Shown here: in pieces, positions 1 to 10,240 of the stretch
Position numbering within the stretch: position 1 is the first letter of the stretch
Layout of the letters: each line of letters begins with the position of its first letter
Source of the DNA: Deinococcus seoulensis
GTDB lineage: Bacteria > Deinococcota > Deinococci > Deinococcales > Deinococcaceae
NCBI RefSeq assembly: GCF_014648115.1
Contig: NZ_BMQM01000022.1
Span: 1-64,000, forward strand
DNA: 64,000 nt
Reading direction: 5' to 3'
The notes under the pieces: generated by a model
Seen by the model: the letters and a program-made list of their open reading frames with translations, nothing else
What the model was told of the DNA's origin: nothing
The model's database searches: none
Made by a program: the position numbers and the translations under genes

Positions 1-430
1 GGTCCTGACCGGCCTGATGCGCTGACCCGGTACTCGGCCCTTCGGTCGACCGCTAATCACAGACATCCTCAAATACCAGCCGCCCCACCCTCCCGTTGGA
101 GAAGTGGGACGGCTTCCCTCTTGCACCCGCTCCAAATGCGGGCAGTGCAGATGGCAATCGCCAGCTCGTGATCCTCAGCCGTAGTTGGGTCCTCATTGAG
201 CTACTGGAACGCCTTTTCCGGTATGGCAGGTGTCAGGCAACTGGCCCGGCCACTGGCGCAAATCCTGCGCCAGCCAGCAATGCTGCACCCGCCATAGCCA
301 CGCCCACAGATCGGGTACGCTGTCCCACCTTCTACCGCTCCGGGCGGGCGACGACTCGCCATCTCCCCCGTCCCCTCGCTCCTCCTTTCGGGTCAATCTT
401 TCTTAGGCTGGGGGGGGTATTCTGGGGGGC
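1..430. other. Stretch without a recognisable gene
   Basis: A short open frame from the window edge ends at a TGA at 23-25 (residues VLTGLMR) and may be the tail of a gene lying outside the window. The rest has only short frames with no family signal. One on the minus strand (193-396) is Trp-rich and could be a transposase scrap, but nothing supports that. The stretch directly precedes a decayed deoC, so it may be eroding DNA. Confidence 0.4.
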
Positions 431-948
431 GTGAAGCTGTCTTCGTCCACCCCCATACCCTCCTGAAGCCCACCGCCACCCGCGCGGACATCGTGAACTT
501 GTGCGCCGAGGCGAGTGAAAACTCGTTCTTCGCGGTGTGTCTGAATCCGGTGTTCATTCCGCTGGCGAAGGCGGAGTTGGCGGGGTCGGACGTGAAGGTG
601 GCGACCGTGTGTGGGTTCCCGCTGGGTGCGGTCAGCAGCGAGCAGAAGGCCGTGGAGGCGCGTCTGAGTGTGGAGGCGGGTACGGACGAGGTGGAGAGGG
701 TGGTTCACATCGGCGCGGCGCTTGAGCGGGACTGGGAGGCGGTGGAGGCAGATGTGCGTGCGGTGCGCCGTGCGATTCCGGACGCCGCGCTGAAGGTGAT
801 TACCCTGACGTGCTTCCTGTTGGGTGGGCAGAAGCGGGAGGCGACGGCGGCATCGGTGCGGGCCGGGGCGGAGTTCATGAAGACAAGTACGGGCTTCGGC
901 ACGGGCGGCGCGACGCTGGACGACGTGCGCCGTCTCCGTGGCACTGAA
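431..948 (+). pseudogene. deoC: Deoxyribose-phosphate aldolase, frameshifted and truncated remnant
   Basis: DeoC cleaves 2-deoxyribose-5-phosphate to glyceraldehyde-3-phosphate and acetaldehyde in deoxynucleoside catabolism. The segment keeps clear DeoC blocks: HTLLKPTATRAD near the N-terminus, VCGFPLGAVSSEQKAVEA, and the Schiff-base lysine block KTSTGFGTGGAT. The GTG at 431 reads VKLSS and then must shift frame (about one base lost near 445-455) to enter HTLLKPTATRAD. The block that normally carries the catalytic Asp (DEVDMV-like) reads DEVERV here. Homology stops at about 948, so the C-terminal part with the second active-site lysine and the phosphate-binding loop is missing. The frame after that is unrelated. 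A GTG at 493 keeps an open frame to 1089, but the product would lack both ends of the barrel. It is almost certainly non-functional. Confidence 0.85.
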
Positions 949-1085
949 GTCTGTTTCATGAATGGCCTGTCTGCGCGCTGGGTTGTTGTTGGGAGTCTCC
1001 GGGTCAGGGGAATGCTGTCTGCTGTCTTCCGGTATGGTGCCCTGCCCGACAGCGGTGGCGCTGGCCTCTGCACTAGCATGGGGGG

Positions 1086-1580
1086 GTGAACGTGATCAAA
1101 ACCGCTCTCTCGCTCATTGCGGGCCTCTCGGCTGCCCTGATCGCCTACAGCGCCTTTTTCGTGCGGGGTGATCTGGGTGGTGTCATGGCGTACCTGCGGG
1201 CGCGTGGGGCGCTGCGCCGCCTGCGTGAAAGCGGCACGCCCGAGCAGGTCGCGCAGGGGCAGGCGCAGTTGCAGGCGCTGGGGCAGCAGGTGGGCGACCC
1301 GGCCCTGGCCGCGCAACTGATCCCGGTCGCCCTGCTGATCGGGTTGCTGGTGGGTGCGCTGGTGTGGTGGGCGTTCTCGCGCCGTCAGTCGGGCACGCCC
1401 CGCACGGACATTCAGGAGCGCATGGTGTACCGTCTCGCGCACCGCAAGGGTGGGCGGTTCACGCTGGATGACCTGCGCGCCGCCAGTCCCCTGACCGATG
1501 AGCAGGCCCGCGCTGTCACGGCCCGCCTGCTGGACCTGGGCCGCCTGACCCGTGACGGCGACACTTTCCGTCTGCCCTGA
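1086..1580 (+). CDS. Membrane protein with C-terminal winged-helix-like domain
   Basis: 164 residues; I do not recognise a named family. Two hydrophobic segments are visible, at about residues 5-26 and 76-100. They flank an Arg/Gln/Ala-rich linker rich in helix formers that is probably coiled. The final 60 residues have the alternating helix pattern of a small winged helix, with FTLDDLRAASPLTDEQARAV followed by a Leu-rich helix and an RDGDTFRLP wing. This suggests a membrane-anchored DNA- or protein-binding module. The start is a GTG directly after a run of G that can act as a ribosome binding site. It is followed by two small genes on the same strand (1616 and 2034) and may be co-transcribed with them. 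Confidence 0.7.
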   Translation: MNVIKTALSLIAGLSAALIAYSAFFVRGDLGGVMAYLRARGALRRLRESGTPEQVAQGQAQLQALGQQVGDPALAAQLIPVALLIGLLVGALVWWAFSRRQSGTPRTDIQERMVYRLAHRKGGRFTLDDLRAASPLTDEQARAVTARLLDLGRLTRDGDTFRLP

Positions 1581-1615
1581 ATGACCGGCACGCACCTGCC
1601 CCGAGGAACCACCCC

Positions 1616-2032
1616 ATGACCGACACGCCCGATACCCTCGCGGACCTGCTGGACCGCGCCAACCACGACCCCGAGACTGGCCTGCGCGCCGCGCTGGACA
1701 GCGTGCAGGGTCAGCCCCACCCGCGTGTGGCGGCCATCGCCGCGCACCTGAGCGCCGCCAAACGCGACCTGTGGACGCGGATTGCCGCTGCCACGGGCAC
1801 GCCCGCCCCCCCGGACGACGCGGGCCTGTCCCGCCTGGGTGACTGGGAGGTGGGCGCCGCGCAGGCCCTTCCGGTCCACACGCTGAATCTCACGGTGCCC
1901 ACGGCCGACCCGGACGCGGCGGGTGGTGAGCCGCCCATGACCGTCGCCGCCCTGATCCGCCTGAATGTCAACCTGACTGGCAGCCGCGCCGCGCAGATCC
2001 GCCGGCTGGCGCAGCAGCCCCGCCTGACCTGA
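1616..2032 (+). CDS. Hypothetical protein
   Basis: 138 residues with no signal peptide or membrane segment and no motif I recognise. The composition is Ala/Asp/Leu/Pro-rich, soluble, probably helical at the N-terminus (DTLADLLDRANHDPETGLRAA). The ATG follows a GAGGAACC purine stretch that can serve as a ribosome binding site. It lies 35 nt after the membrane winged-helix gene and one base before the next ATG, so the three genes probably form one transcript. Third-position GC is typical of the neighbours, which supports it being real. Confidence 0.65.
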   Translation: MTDTPDTLADLLDRANHDPETGLRAALDSVQGQPHPRVAAIAAHLSAAKRDLWTRIAAATGTPAPPDDAGLSRLGDWEVGAAQALPVHTLNLTVPTADPDAAGGEPPMTVAALIRLNVNLTGSRAAQIRRLAQQPRLT

Positions 2033-2033
2033 C

Positions 2034-2330
2034 ATGCCCGCCGACCGGCCCTTCCTGACCGACCCCACCCCGGACGGCACGCACGGGAACGGCGCCGTGC
2101 CGCCTGCCCTGTTCGATCTGGCGGTCAACCGCGCCGCCGCTGCCCTGCGCGGCCTGCGACCCGCCCAGCCGGACGCCGCGCTGGCTGCGTGGCATGCCCG
2201 CACCCGTTTTGCCCGGCGCGTGCCGCTGGACGCCGTGAAGGTCGCCCTGGCCGCGAAACCTGCCGGAGAGTGCCACTGGGCGGGCGGTGAGGCGGGCGGC
2301 TGGCAGCCGGGCCGCGCCCCGTTCCCGTAG
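2034..2330 (+). CDS. Hypothetical small protein
   Basis: 98 residues, basic and Ala-rich, with no recognised domain. The ATG lies one base after the stop of the preceding gene, which is typical of translational coupling. The central part (FDLAVNRAAAALRGLRPAQPDAALAAWHARTRF would be one long helix pair) suggests a small helical protein. It converges on pcp, whose stop lies 26 nt further on. It could be a lineage-specific partner of the two genes upstream. Confidence 0.55.
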   Translation: MPADRPFLTDPTPDGTHGNGAVPPALFDLAVNRAAAALRGLRPAQPDAALAAWHARTRFARRVPLDAVKVALAAKPAGECHWAGGEAGGWQPGRAPFP

Positions 2331-2355
2331 GTGGCAGGAGTGGCGCTCCGGCGGT

Positions 2356-2988
2356 CTATGCCTCGCCGCTGACCGACGCCGCCACGGTCCGGGCGGCCAC
2401 CTCGACCGCGCGGGTCAGTTCCGCCTGCGGGAGGTACGGCACCGCTTTCGCCTCGGCCAGGGCGACTCCGGCGCTGGCGGGCAGGTGCAGGAACCCGCAC
2501 GGCACGTCCGGGCGGCCCAGGGCGCGCAGGGTGTGCAGCGCGTGGTACATGACTGCGTTGCACACGAACGTTCCGGCCGTGTCGCTCAGCTGACCGGGAA
2601 TACCCGCCGCGTGCCACGCGGCCAGCACGGCCCGCAGCGGCAGGGTGCTCAGGTACGCGTCCGGGCCGCCTGCCTGGACCGGGGCGTCCCGGTGCTGCTG
2701 CCCGGCATTGTCGGGAATGCGGAAATCCATCACGTTCACGGCCACGCGTTCCAGCGTCACCTGCGGGCGCCCGCTCGCCAGTCCGGTCAGCAGGACGGCC
2801 GCCGGGCGCCGGGTATCCAGCAGTTCGGTCAGGTGCGCGCAGGCGGCGTGCGGTTCGACCGGCAGCAGCGCCGACACGACCCGCAGGTTGCCCGCCTGCG
2901 TGCCGTCCAGCGCCTGGGCCGCCTCGGCACTCGGGTTGACGGGATGCGTGTGGAACGGCTCGAAGCCGGTCAGGAGCAGCGTATTCAC
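2356..2988 (-). CDS. pcp: Pyroglutamyl-peptidase I
   Basis: Peptidase family C15; removes N-terminal pyroglutamate from peptides in the cytoplasm. 210 residues, the usual size. The family blocks are present in order: LLTGFEPF at the N-terminus, the Glu block GRPQVTLERVAVN at about residue 80, the catalytic Cys in AGTFVCNAVMY at about 143, and the His in FLHLP at about 167. The start is a GTG. On the minus strand a TACCCT box (2996-3001) lies 7 nt upstream with no Shine-Dalgarno, so the mRNA is probably leaderless. It is divergent from the secreted protein gene at 3039, and the two promoters are packed into about 50 bp. Confidence 0.93.
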   Translation of the reverse strand: MNTLLLTGFEPFHTHPVNPSAEAAQALDGTQAGNLRVVSALLPVEPHAACAHLTELLDTRRPAAVLLTGLASGRPQVTLERVAVNVMDFRIPDNAGQQHRDAPVQAGGPDAYLSTLPLRAVLAAWHAAGIPGQLSDTAGTFVCNAVMYHALHTLRALGRPDVPCGFLHLPASAGVALAEAKAVPYLPQAELTRAVEVAARTVAASVSGEA

Positions 2989-3038
2989 GCCCCGCAGGGT
3001 AGCGCGGCGGCCGTCCCTGGACGGGGTACGCTGGCGGT

Positions 3039-3509
3039 ATGCGCCTGCTGCCTGCCCTGCCGCTCCTGGCGGCCCTGCTGACCCCGTCCGCCCTGGCCGC
3101 CACGACCACGCAGTACGCCGTGCTGCGGGGCGTGCAGGTGCAGGGCCGCGTCGCCACCCTGACCCTGGATTACGTGGACGTGTTCTCGGACACCGACGCC
3201 GACGCCCGCCGCGTCGTGGCGCTCGGTGACTACCCGTCCGCGCAGGCGTACTTCGAGGCGAACCCGAGTGGGATGTACTTCCGGAACGTGAACCCCCTGC
3301 TGCGGACCCTGAAGACCGACGCCCGCACCGTGTTCGCCCTCTCGTGCCTGGACCGCCCGGACGGCGTGCAGACTGTGCCGCTGGAGACGTTCGTGTCCGC
3401 CTGGAAGGGCTTTGCGCCGCAGGGCTGCTGGCCGTTCAGCGAGCGGGTCGTGGCGCTGCACCTGAACGGCACCCGCGTCCTGCGGGCCGAGCAGGTGTAC
3501 TTCCCGTGA
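3039..3509 (+). CDS. Secreted hypothetical protein
   Basis: 156 residues beginning with a typical Sec signal peptide (MRLLPALPLLAALLTPSALA, cleavage after ALA). The mature part contains two cysteines (LSCLDRP and GCWPF) that could form a disulfide, and is predicted mostly beta. No family recognised. A TACGCT box (3027-3032) ends 6 nt before the ATG and there is no ribosome binding site, so leaderless translation is likely. It is divergent from pcp and followed after 58 nt by mutM, which has its own -10 box, so this is probably a single-gene unit. Confidence 0.75.
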   Translation: MRLLPALPLLAALLTPSALAATTTQYAVLRGVQVQGRVATLTLDYVDVFSDTDADARRVVALGDYPSAQAYFEANPSGMYFRNVNPLLRTLKTDARTVFALSCLDRPDGVQTVPLETFVSAWKGFAPQGCWPFSERVVALHLNGTRVLRAEQVYFP

Positions 3510-3554
3510 CGCCGTCCTGAAACGAACACCGCAGTTCCGCCGGGCCGCGCGGCC

Positions 3555-3560
3555 TATGCT
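3555..3560 (+). promoter_or_regulatory. TATGCT -10 box of mutM (leaderless start)
   Basis: TATGCT ends 7 nt before the mutM ATG, so transcription would start at or next to the start codon. It also overlaps the alternative upstream ATG at 3556, which argues against that start. Confidence 0.6.
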
Positions 3561-3567
3561 CGGGCGT

Positions 3568-4415
<848 letters not shown>

Positions 4416-4419
<4 letters not shown>

Positions 4420-5075
4420 CCGACCTGACCGGACTGAGCCTGACCGGACTGAGACTGTCGTACACCCGCGCCGAACTGCGCCGCGCCGACCTGCACCCCG
4501 CTCCCCTGGAGCAGTTCCGGGGCTGGCTACAGGAGGCCATCGACGCGGGCCTGCGCGAACCGTACGCGCTGAGCCTCGCCACCGCCGACGCGGCCGGGCG
4601 GCCGGGCGTGCGCACCGTGCTGCTGCGTGGTGCGGACGAACGCGGCCTGACCTTCTACACCAACTACGAATCCCACAAGGGCCGCGATCTGGGTGCCAAC
4701 CCGCAGGCGGAACTGCTGTTCCACTGGGCCGAACACGAACGACAGGTGCGCGCCTACGGCCCCGTGACCCGCGTGCCGGACGCCGAGAGCGACGCGTACT
4801 TTCACGCCCGCCCGCGCGAGTCGCAGCTGGCCGCGCACGCCAGCGACCCGCAGAGCGCGCCCATCCGGGACCGCGCCGCACTCGACGCGACCTTCGCGGC
4901 GCTGCATGCCCGTTACCCGGACGGCACCGTGATTCCCCGCCCCACCTTCTGGGGAGGCTACCGGGTGCAGGTGCAGGAGTGGGAGTTCTGGCAGGGCCGC
5001 GAGAGCCGCCTGCACGACCGCTTCCGGTACGCCCACCGGGACGGCGACTGGCAGATCGACCGGCTCGCACCCTGA
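4416..5075 (+). CDS. pdxH: Pyridoxamine 5'-phosphate oxidase
   Basis: FMN enzyme that oxidises pyridoxine or pyridoxamine 5'-phosphate to pyridoxal 5'-phosphate. 219 residues, normal length. Family blocks include [66 protein letters not shown], and the C-terminal [25 protein letters not shown] with the PNPOx C-terminal dimerisation signature. The ATG overlaps the mutM stop codon. The N-terminus contains a short internal repeat ([13 protein letters not shown]). The stop is followed after 17 nt by a copy of the window's intergenic repeat, which probably closes the transcript. Confidence 0.96.
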
Positions 5076-5092
5076 ACCCCGGTCCGTATGAT

Positions 5093-5226
5093 TACGGACT
5101 CCGATTGAATGGACTGCAAAGGCCATTCAATCCGAGCGGATGCGAGTAGGAGCAAATCGGGTTCCGGACGTGGAGTTGACAGATCGGTGGTGTCCCGATC
5201 TGTTAACGAAATAAACGGAATCCGTA
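5093..5226 (+). repeat. Intergenic hairpin repeat, copy 1
   Basis: Full copy of the roughly 133-bp family. It has 11-bp imperfect terminal inverted repeats (TACGGACTCCG / CGGAATCCGTA), an inner hairpin GATTGAATGG...CCATTCAATC, a conserved single-stranded-looking middle (ttccggacgtggag), and a second hairpin TGACAGATCGG...CCGATCTGTTA. Just before it lies a short orphan piece, ggtccgtatga, that looks like another copy's end. Confidence 0.9.
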
Positions 5227-5334
5227 TGACTGGCCCGCGCGCGCCCCTGCCGCTGGGCCGCAGGCCGGACACGCCCGCTGGGGGCATCCGCACGGAGGGG
5301 GAAAAATTCACATCCAGTCTCATAAAATGACCGC

Positions 5335-6189
5335 ATGGCCCTGAGCGTCGTGGAATCCAGTGTGCGCTCCCGCGTGGGGCCGCCGGAACACGGCGCGGAC
5401 CTGCTGCTGGCCTCCGCGCACCACGTCGCCCTGATCGCCGGGTTCAGTTTCGGCACGAGCGCCGGGGCCACCCAGCCGCGCGGCATGCCGCCCGCCCGTT
5501 TCGCCGCGACGGTCGGCATGGCGGGCCTGCGCGACCTGCCGCCCGACGCCACGCTGCGCGAGGCCACCGACCACCTGAGCGCCTCGCTGAGCAGCGCCCT
5601 GCGGCACGCCGTGATGGGCGGCGAACGCCTGCAGGTGGGCTTCGCATTCGCGGCGATCAGCAACGCCCGCCGCGAGGTCTGGCAGGTCGGGCCAGTCGCC
5701 GCGCTGTGGGACGACCCCGGCCTGGACGGCGCGCAGGGCGGCCTGAGCGCTGCCCTGCCGTCCCTGGTGGCGGCCGGGCAGGCCCGCGCGCTGGTCATTC
5801 AGGCGCTGCTGGCGCAGGGGTCCGGGCAGCTCACGCAGGGGCAGTTGCAGGCCAGCGACCCGGCGCAGGCGATCATCGCGCCGCTGCTGGTCGCGCACGC
5901 CTCGCTGGCCAACTCGACCGGCCCGCTCGGGTACGGCCTGATCAACGGCGATTCCGTCCCGGACGAGCACCTGCGCGTGCACCGCCTGCCGCCCGGCCCG
6001 CGCGAGATCAGTCTCGCCACCGCCGGGTACCCGGCCATCCTGAACACCCTGGCCGCCACGGAACGCCGCCTTCAGGACCTGCTGCGCAGCGACCCCCTGC
6101 TGATCACCCGTTTCCCGTACGTGCGCCCCCACCGCCCGGACCACGAGGGGTACGCCGACCGCGCCTACGCCCGCGTGCGCGTCTGGTGA
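5335..6189 (+). CDS. PP2C-fold-like uncharacterised protein
   Basis: 284 residues without a signal peptide. The pattern AISNARREVWQVGPVAALWDD, followed by a long helical stretch, then EISLATAGYP and a C-terminal DRAYARVRV, resembles uncharacterised PP2C-like proteins in which an RREIWRVGD strand and an SDGYP block stand at the same relative places. The metal-binding Asp of true PP2C phosphatases is not obvious (A-T-A-G in place of A-S-D-G), so phosphatase activity is doubtful. The assignment rests on remembered family patterns and is tentative. TAAAAT (5323-5328) lies 6 nt before the ATG, indicating a leaderless start. Confidence 0.6.
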   Translation: MALSVVESSVRSRVGPPEHGADLLLASAHHVALIAGFSFGTSAGATQPRGMPPARFAATVGMAGLRDLPPDATLREATDHLSASLSSALRHAVMGGERLQVGFAFAAISNARREVWQVGPVAALWDDPGLDGAQGGLSAALPSLVAAGQARALVIQALLAQGSGQLTQGQLQASDPAQAIIAPLLVAHASLANSTGPLGYGLINGDSVPDEHLRVHRLPPGPREISLATAGYPAILNTLAATERRLQDLLRSDPLLITRFPYVRPHRPDHEGYADRAYARVRVW

Positions 6190-6271
6190 TCCCGCGCGGG
6201 TGCCGGTGCCGGACCGCACTCTGTAGCCAGCCTCGCCATCTTCATGAGACGGGCGGTGCATGCTGACCCGC

Positions 6272-6688
6272 GTGAGCAACCTTTACACCGCAGAAGCAAC
6301 CGCCACCGGAGGCCGCGCCGGCACCACCAAGAGCAGCGACGGCCGCCTGGACCTGAACCTCAGCGTGCCCGCCGGCATCGGCGGCGACGACGGCCCCGGC
6401 ACGAACCCCGAGCAGCTGTTCGCCGCCGGGTACGCCGCGTGCTTCCAGGGTGCCCTGGGTGTCGCCGCGCGCCGCGCCAAGATCGAACTGAGTGACGACA
6501 GCACCGTCACCGCCCGCGTGGGCCTCCAGAAGTCCGGGCTGGCCTTCGCGCTCGACGTGGAACTCGAGGGGCACTTCCCGAACCTGAGTGACGAGCAGGC
6601 CCTGGCCCTCATGAAGGCCGCGCACGAGGTCTGCCCGTACAGCGTCGCCACGCGCGGCAACGTGGACGTCCGCATCAGCGTCCGCTGA
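6272..6688 (+). CDS. ohr: Organic hydroperoxide resistance protein (Ohr/OsmC family)
   Basis: Thiol peroxidase that reduces organic hydroperoxides. Both redox cysteines are present, in AACFQGAL and HEVCPYSVATRGN, and the family block GTNPEQLFAAGYAACF is intact. I take the GTG at 6272 (VSNLYTAEATATGGRAG) because Ohr proteins start at this point and a CATGCT box lies 7 nt upstream. An in-frame ATG at 6260 would add four residues. 138 residues. It is convergent with the ATP-cone kinase gene, and a large hairpin lies between them. Confidence 0.93.
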   Translation: MSNLYTAEATATGGRAGTTKSSDGRLDLNLSVPAGIGGDDGPGTNPEQLFAAGYAACFQGALGVAARRAKIELSDDSTVTARVGLQKSGLAFALDVELEGHFPNLSDEQALALMKAAHEVCPYSVATRGNVDVRISVR

Positions 6689-6709
6689 CCCGCACCCCCC
6701 CCCACCACG

Positions 6710-6753
6710 CCTGCGCTCCGCTCCGTCCAGCCCGGACGGCGGCGGGGCGCAGG
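6710..6753. terminator. Imperfect hairpin between convergent genes
   Basis: CCTGCGC...CCGTCC pairs with GGACGG...GCGCAGG around a small loop. It is a long GC-rich stem with bulges and no clear T tract. Its place between the ohr and kinase 3' ends suggests a bidirectional terminator. Confidence 0.5.
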
Positions 6754-6797
6754 TCCGTTCGGGCCATGCACGTGAAACCAGTGCAGGTGGGGTCGGT

Positions 6798-8309
<1,512 letters not shown>

Positions 8310-8388
8310 ACGGGCTCCGGCCGGGCGGACGCCAGTGGCGGCGGGGCGGATGCCGGGCGGGCAGTGGACACCCCGGTGCCTGGGCGGG

Positions 8389-8421
8389 GCGTGAACGAAA
8401 CCGACGGCGTCCGTATCACGC
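8389..8421 (+). repeat. Intergenic repeat remnant (3' end only)
   Basis: The string gtgaacgaaaccgacggcg followed by tccgtatca matches the last 30 bases of the repeat family. The rest of the copy is missing. It lies in the gap between the kinase and TetR genes. Confidence 0.6.
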
Positions 8422-8546
8422 GCCCCCCCGGTCAGGTGAGGCCCGGTCGGGTGGGGGGTCGCCGCGCAGGGAAGGGTGAAGACGGGTCATGCGCCGCAGT
8501 GTAACGTTCCGCCCCGGCCGGCGCGGCGCGTCTTCCGTGCGGGCGG

Positions 8547-9164
8547 TCAGTGGCGGGGCGGGTCGCGTTTGACGGCTCCTTCCAGCAGCAGGCTCAGGGC
8601 CAGCCGCATCTCCTCCTGCAGGGGGCGCTCGGTGCCGTAGGCGCTCCAGCGCAGCGCGACCATCAGGTACGTGTCGGCGATCAGGTTGCTGATGCGTTGC
8701 AGGCTCAGGTCGGTGCGCATCATGCCCGCTTGGTGCATGGGCCGCAGGATCAGCTCGATCACCTTGCTCAGCGGCAGCGCCTGGTACGCCGTGCGGGCGC
8801 GTTCCGGGTTGGGGTTCATGACCTCGTAGGCCAGCGGGGGGAACAGGTCGCGTTCGCGGGTGTTCTCGTCGGCCAGGCGGTCCCAGATCTCGTACAGCAC
8901 CGTCAGGGGGGCGGCGCCGTCGTGCAGGCGGGCCTCGGCGTGGTCGCGCAGGCGGTTCATGACCTCGCTGCCGTAATCGAGCAGCACCGCTTCCTTGTAC
9001 GGGTAGTAGTTGAAGAACGTGCCGCGCGACACGTTACTGGCCTTGGCGATGTCGGTGGCGGTGGTCGTCTGGAAGCCACCCCGCTTGAACAGGTCAATAG
9101 CGACGGTATAGATGCGGGCGCGGCGGCGCTCCTTCTGGCGTTCGCGCAGCGAGGTTGAATCCAT
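8547..9164 (-). CDS. TetR-family transcriptional regulator
   Basis: 205 residues. The N-terminal DNA-binding helix-turn-helix is typical of TetR: RRARIYTVAIDLFKRGGFQTT followed by TATDIAKASNVSRGTFFNYYPYKEAVL (residues about 10-55). The C-terminal ligand-binding and dimerisation region is divergent, as usual. The ATG at 9164 reads MDSTSLRERQKERR; on the minus strand TATCCT lies 9 nt upstream. The gene is divergent from the polyphosphate glucokinase across 159 bp and may control itself and/or that gene. The ligand is unknown. Confidence 0.9.
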   Translation of the reverse strand: MDSTSLRERQKERRRARIYTVAIDLFKRGGFQTTTATDIAKASNVSRGTFFNYYPYKEAVLLDYGSEVMNRLRDHAEARLHDGAAPLTVLYEIWDRLADENTRERDLFPPLAYEVMNPNPERARTAYQALPLSKVIELILRPMHQAGMMRTDLSLQRISNLIADTYLMVALRWSAYGTERPLQEEMRLALSLLLEGAVKRDPPRH

Positions 9165-9323
9165 GATCCGCACAGGATACTGCCACGGGTTCAAAATTAC
9201 ACCCCGTCCAATCTGATGCTGCCAATCTGGTGCAGCCGGACCCGGTGCCCGCCGCGCCCGGCAGAACGCGTCCGCCGGGGGGAGGCCCGGCACCCGCCCC
9301 CCACGTGCGGTACGCTGGGCCGC

Positions 9324-10184
9324 ATGAGCGTGATCCTCGGCATCGACATCGGCGGCAGCGGCATCAAGGGCGCGCCAGTGGACACCCGCACCGGCAAACT
9401 CGCCGGAGAACGCTGGCGCATCCCCACCCCCGAGGGCGCCGCGCCGGACGACGTGAAGAAGGTCGTGGCCGAACTTGTCGTGCACTTCGGGCTGCCGGGC
9501 GCGGTCGGCGTGACCTTCCCCGGCATCGTGCAGCGCGGCCGCACCCTGTCCGCCGCGAACGTTCACCCGGACTGGGTTGGCCTGGACGCCGACGCCCTGT
9601 TCAGCGAGGCGACCGGCCACGAGGTCCACCTGATCAACGACGCCGACGCCGCCGGACTGGCCGAGGCGCGCTTCGGGGCCGGGCAGGGCGTGCAGGGCAC
9701 CGTGATGGTCCTGACCTTCGGCACCGGCATCGGCAGCGCCCTGATCCACAACGGCGTGCTGATCCCCAACACCGAACTCGGGCACCTGTGGCTGCGCGAC
9801 AAGCACGCCGAGAGCTGGGCGTCCGACCGCGCCCGCGAACTGGACGACCTGAACTGGAAACAGTGGAGCAAACGCGCCAGCACCTACCTGCAACACCTGG
9901 AACTGCTGTTCAGCCCGGACCTGTTCATCATCGGCGGCGGCGTCAGCAAGAAAGCCGACAAGTGGCAGGACCACCTGAACGTCGAACGCAGCCGCGTCGT
10001 GCCCGCCACCCTCCTGAACGAGGCCGGGATCATCGGGGCCGCCATGATGGCCGCCCGTCACGCAGAACCGGCCGCCGGGACGCCCGCCTCACCGGCACCG
10101 GCCCCTGAAGGCCAGCCCACCCCCCGCCAGACCTCGACCCGCAAGACTTCGGCCCGCAAGGCCCCTGCCCGCAAGAAAGCCTGA
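9324..10184 (+). CDS. ppgK: Polyphosphate glucokinase (ROK family)
   Basis: Phosphorylates glucose using polyphosphate (and often ATP). 286 residues. ROK/PpgK blocks are LGIDIGGSGIKGAPVD (phosphate 1), LINDADAAGLAEARFG, LTFGTGIGSALI (phosphate 2), NTELGHLWL, and the PpgK-specific run with WASDRARELDDLNWKQW and IGGGVSKKADK. The ATG at 9324 gives the normal N-terminus, and a TACGCT box ends 7 nt before it (leaderless). A low-complexity C-terminal tail of Pro, Thr, Arg, Lys and Ala (about 35 residues) extends past the enzyme fold and is strongly basic; it may bind polyphosphate or nucleic acid, which is my inference. Divergent from the TetR gene. Confidence 0.9.
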   Translation: MSVILGIDIGGSGIKGAPVDTRTGKLAGERWRIPTPEGAAPDDVKKVVAELVVHFGLPGAVGVTFPGIVQRGRTLSAANVHPDWVGLDADALFSEATGHEVHLINDADAAGLAEARFGAGQGVQGTVMVLTFGTGIGSALIHNGVLIPNTELGHLWLRDKHAESWASDRARELDDLNWKQWSKRASTYLQHLELLFSPDLFIIGGGVSKKADKWQDHLNVERSRVVPATLLNEAGIIGAAMMAARHAEPAAGTPASPAPAPEGQPTPRQTSTRKTSARKAPARKKA

Positions 10185-10240
10185 ACCGTCCAGGGGCGTC
10201 AGCCGGGAACCCGCAGTGGCGTGCCCCCGTACCGGGCAGC

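Noticed and set aside
193..396. Trp-rich minus-strand frame resembling a transposase scrap
   Set aside because: Only 67 residues, no catalytic motif, no terminal repeats nearby. Not enough to name an insertion sequence.
1412..3157. A 581-residue minus-strand frame
   Set aside because: It overlaps four supported genes, including pcp in another frame, and has Arg/Gly/Pro-rich shadow composition.
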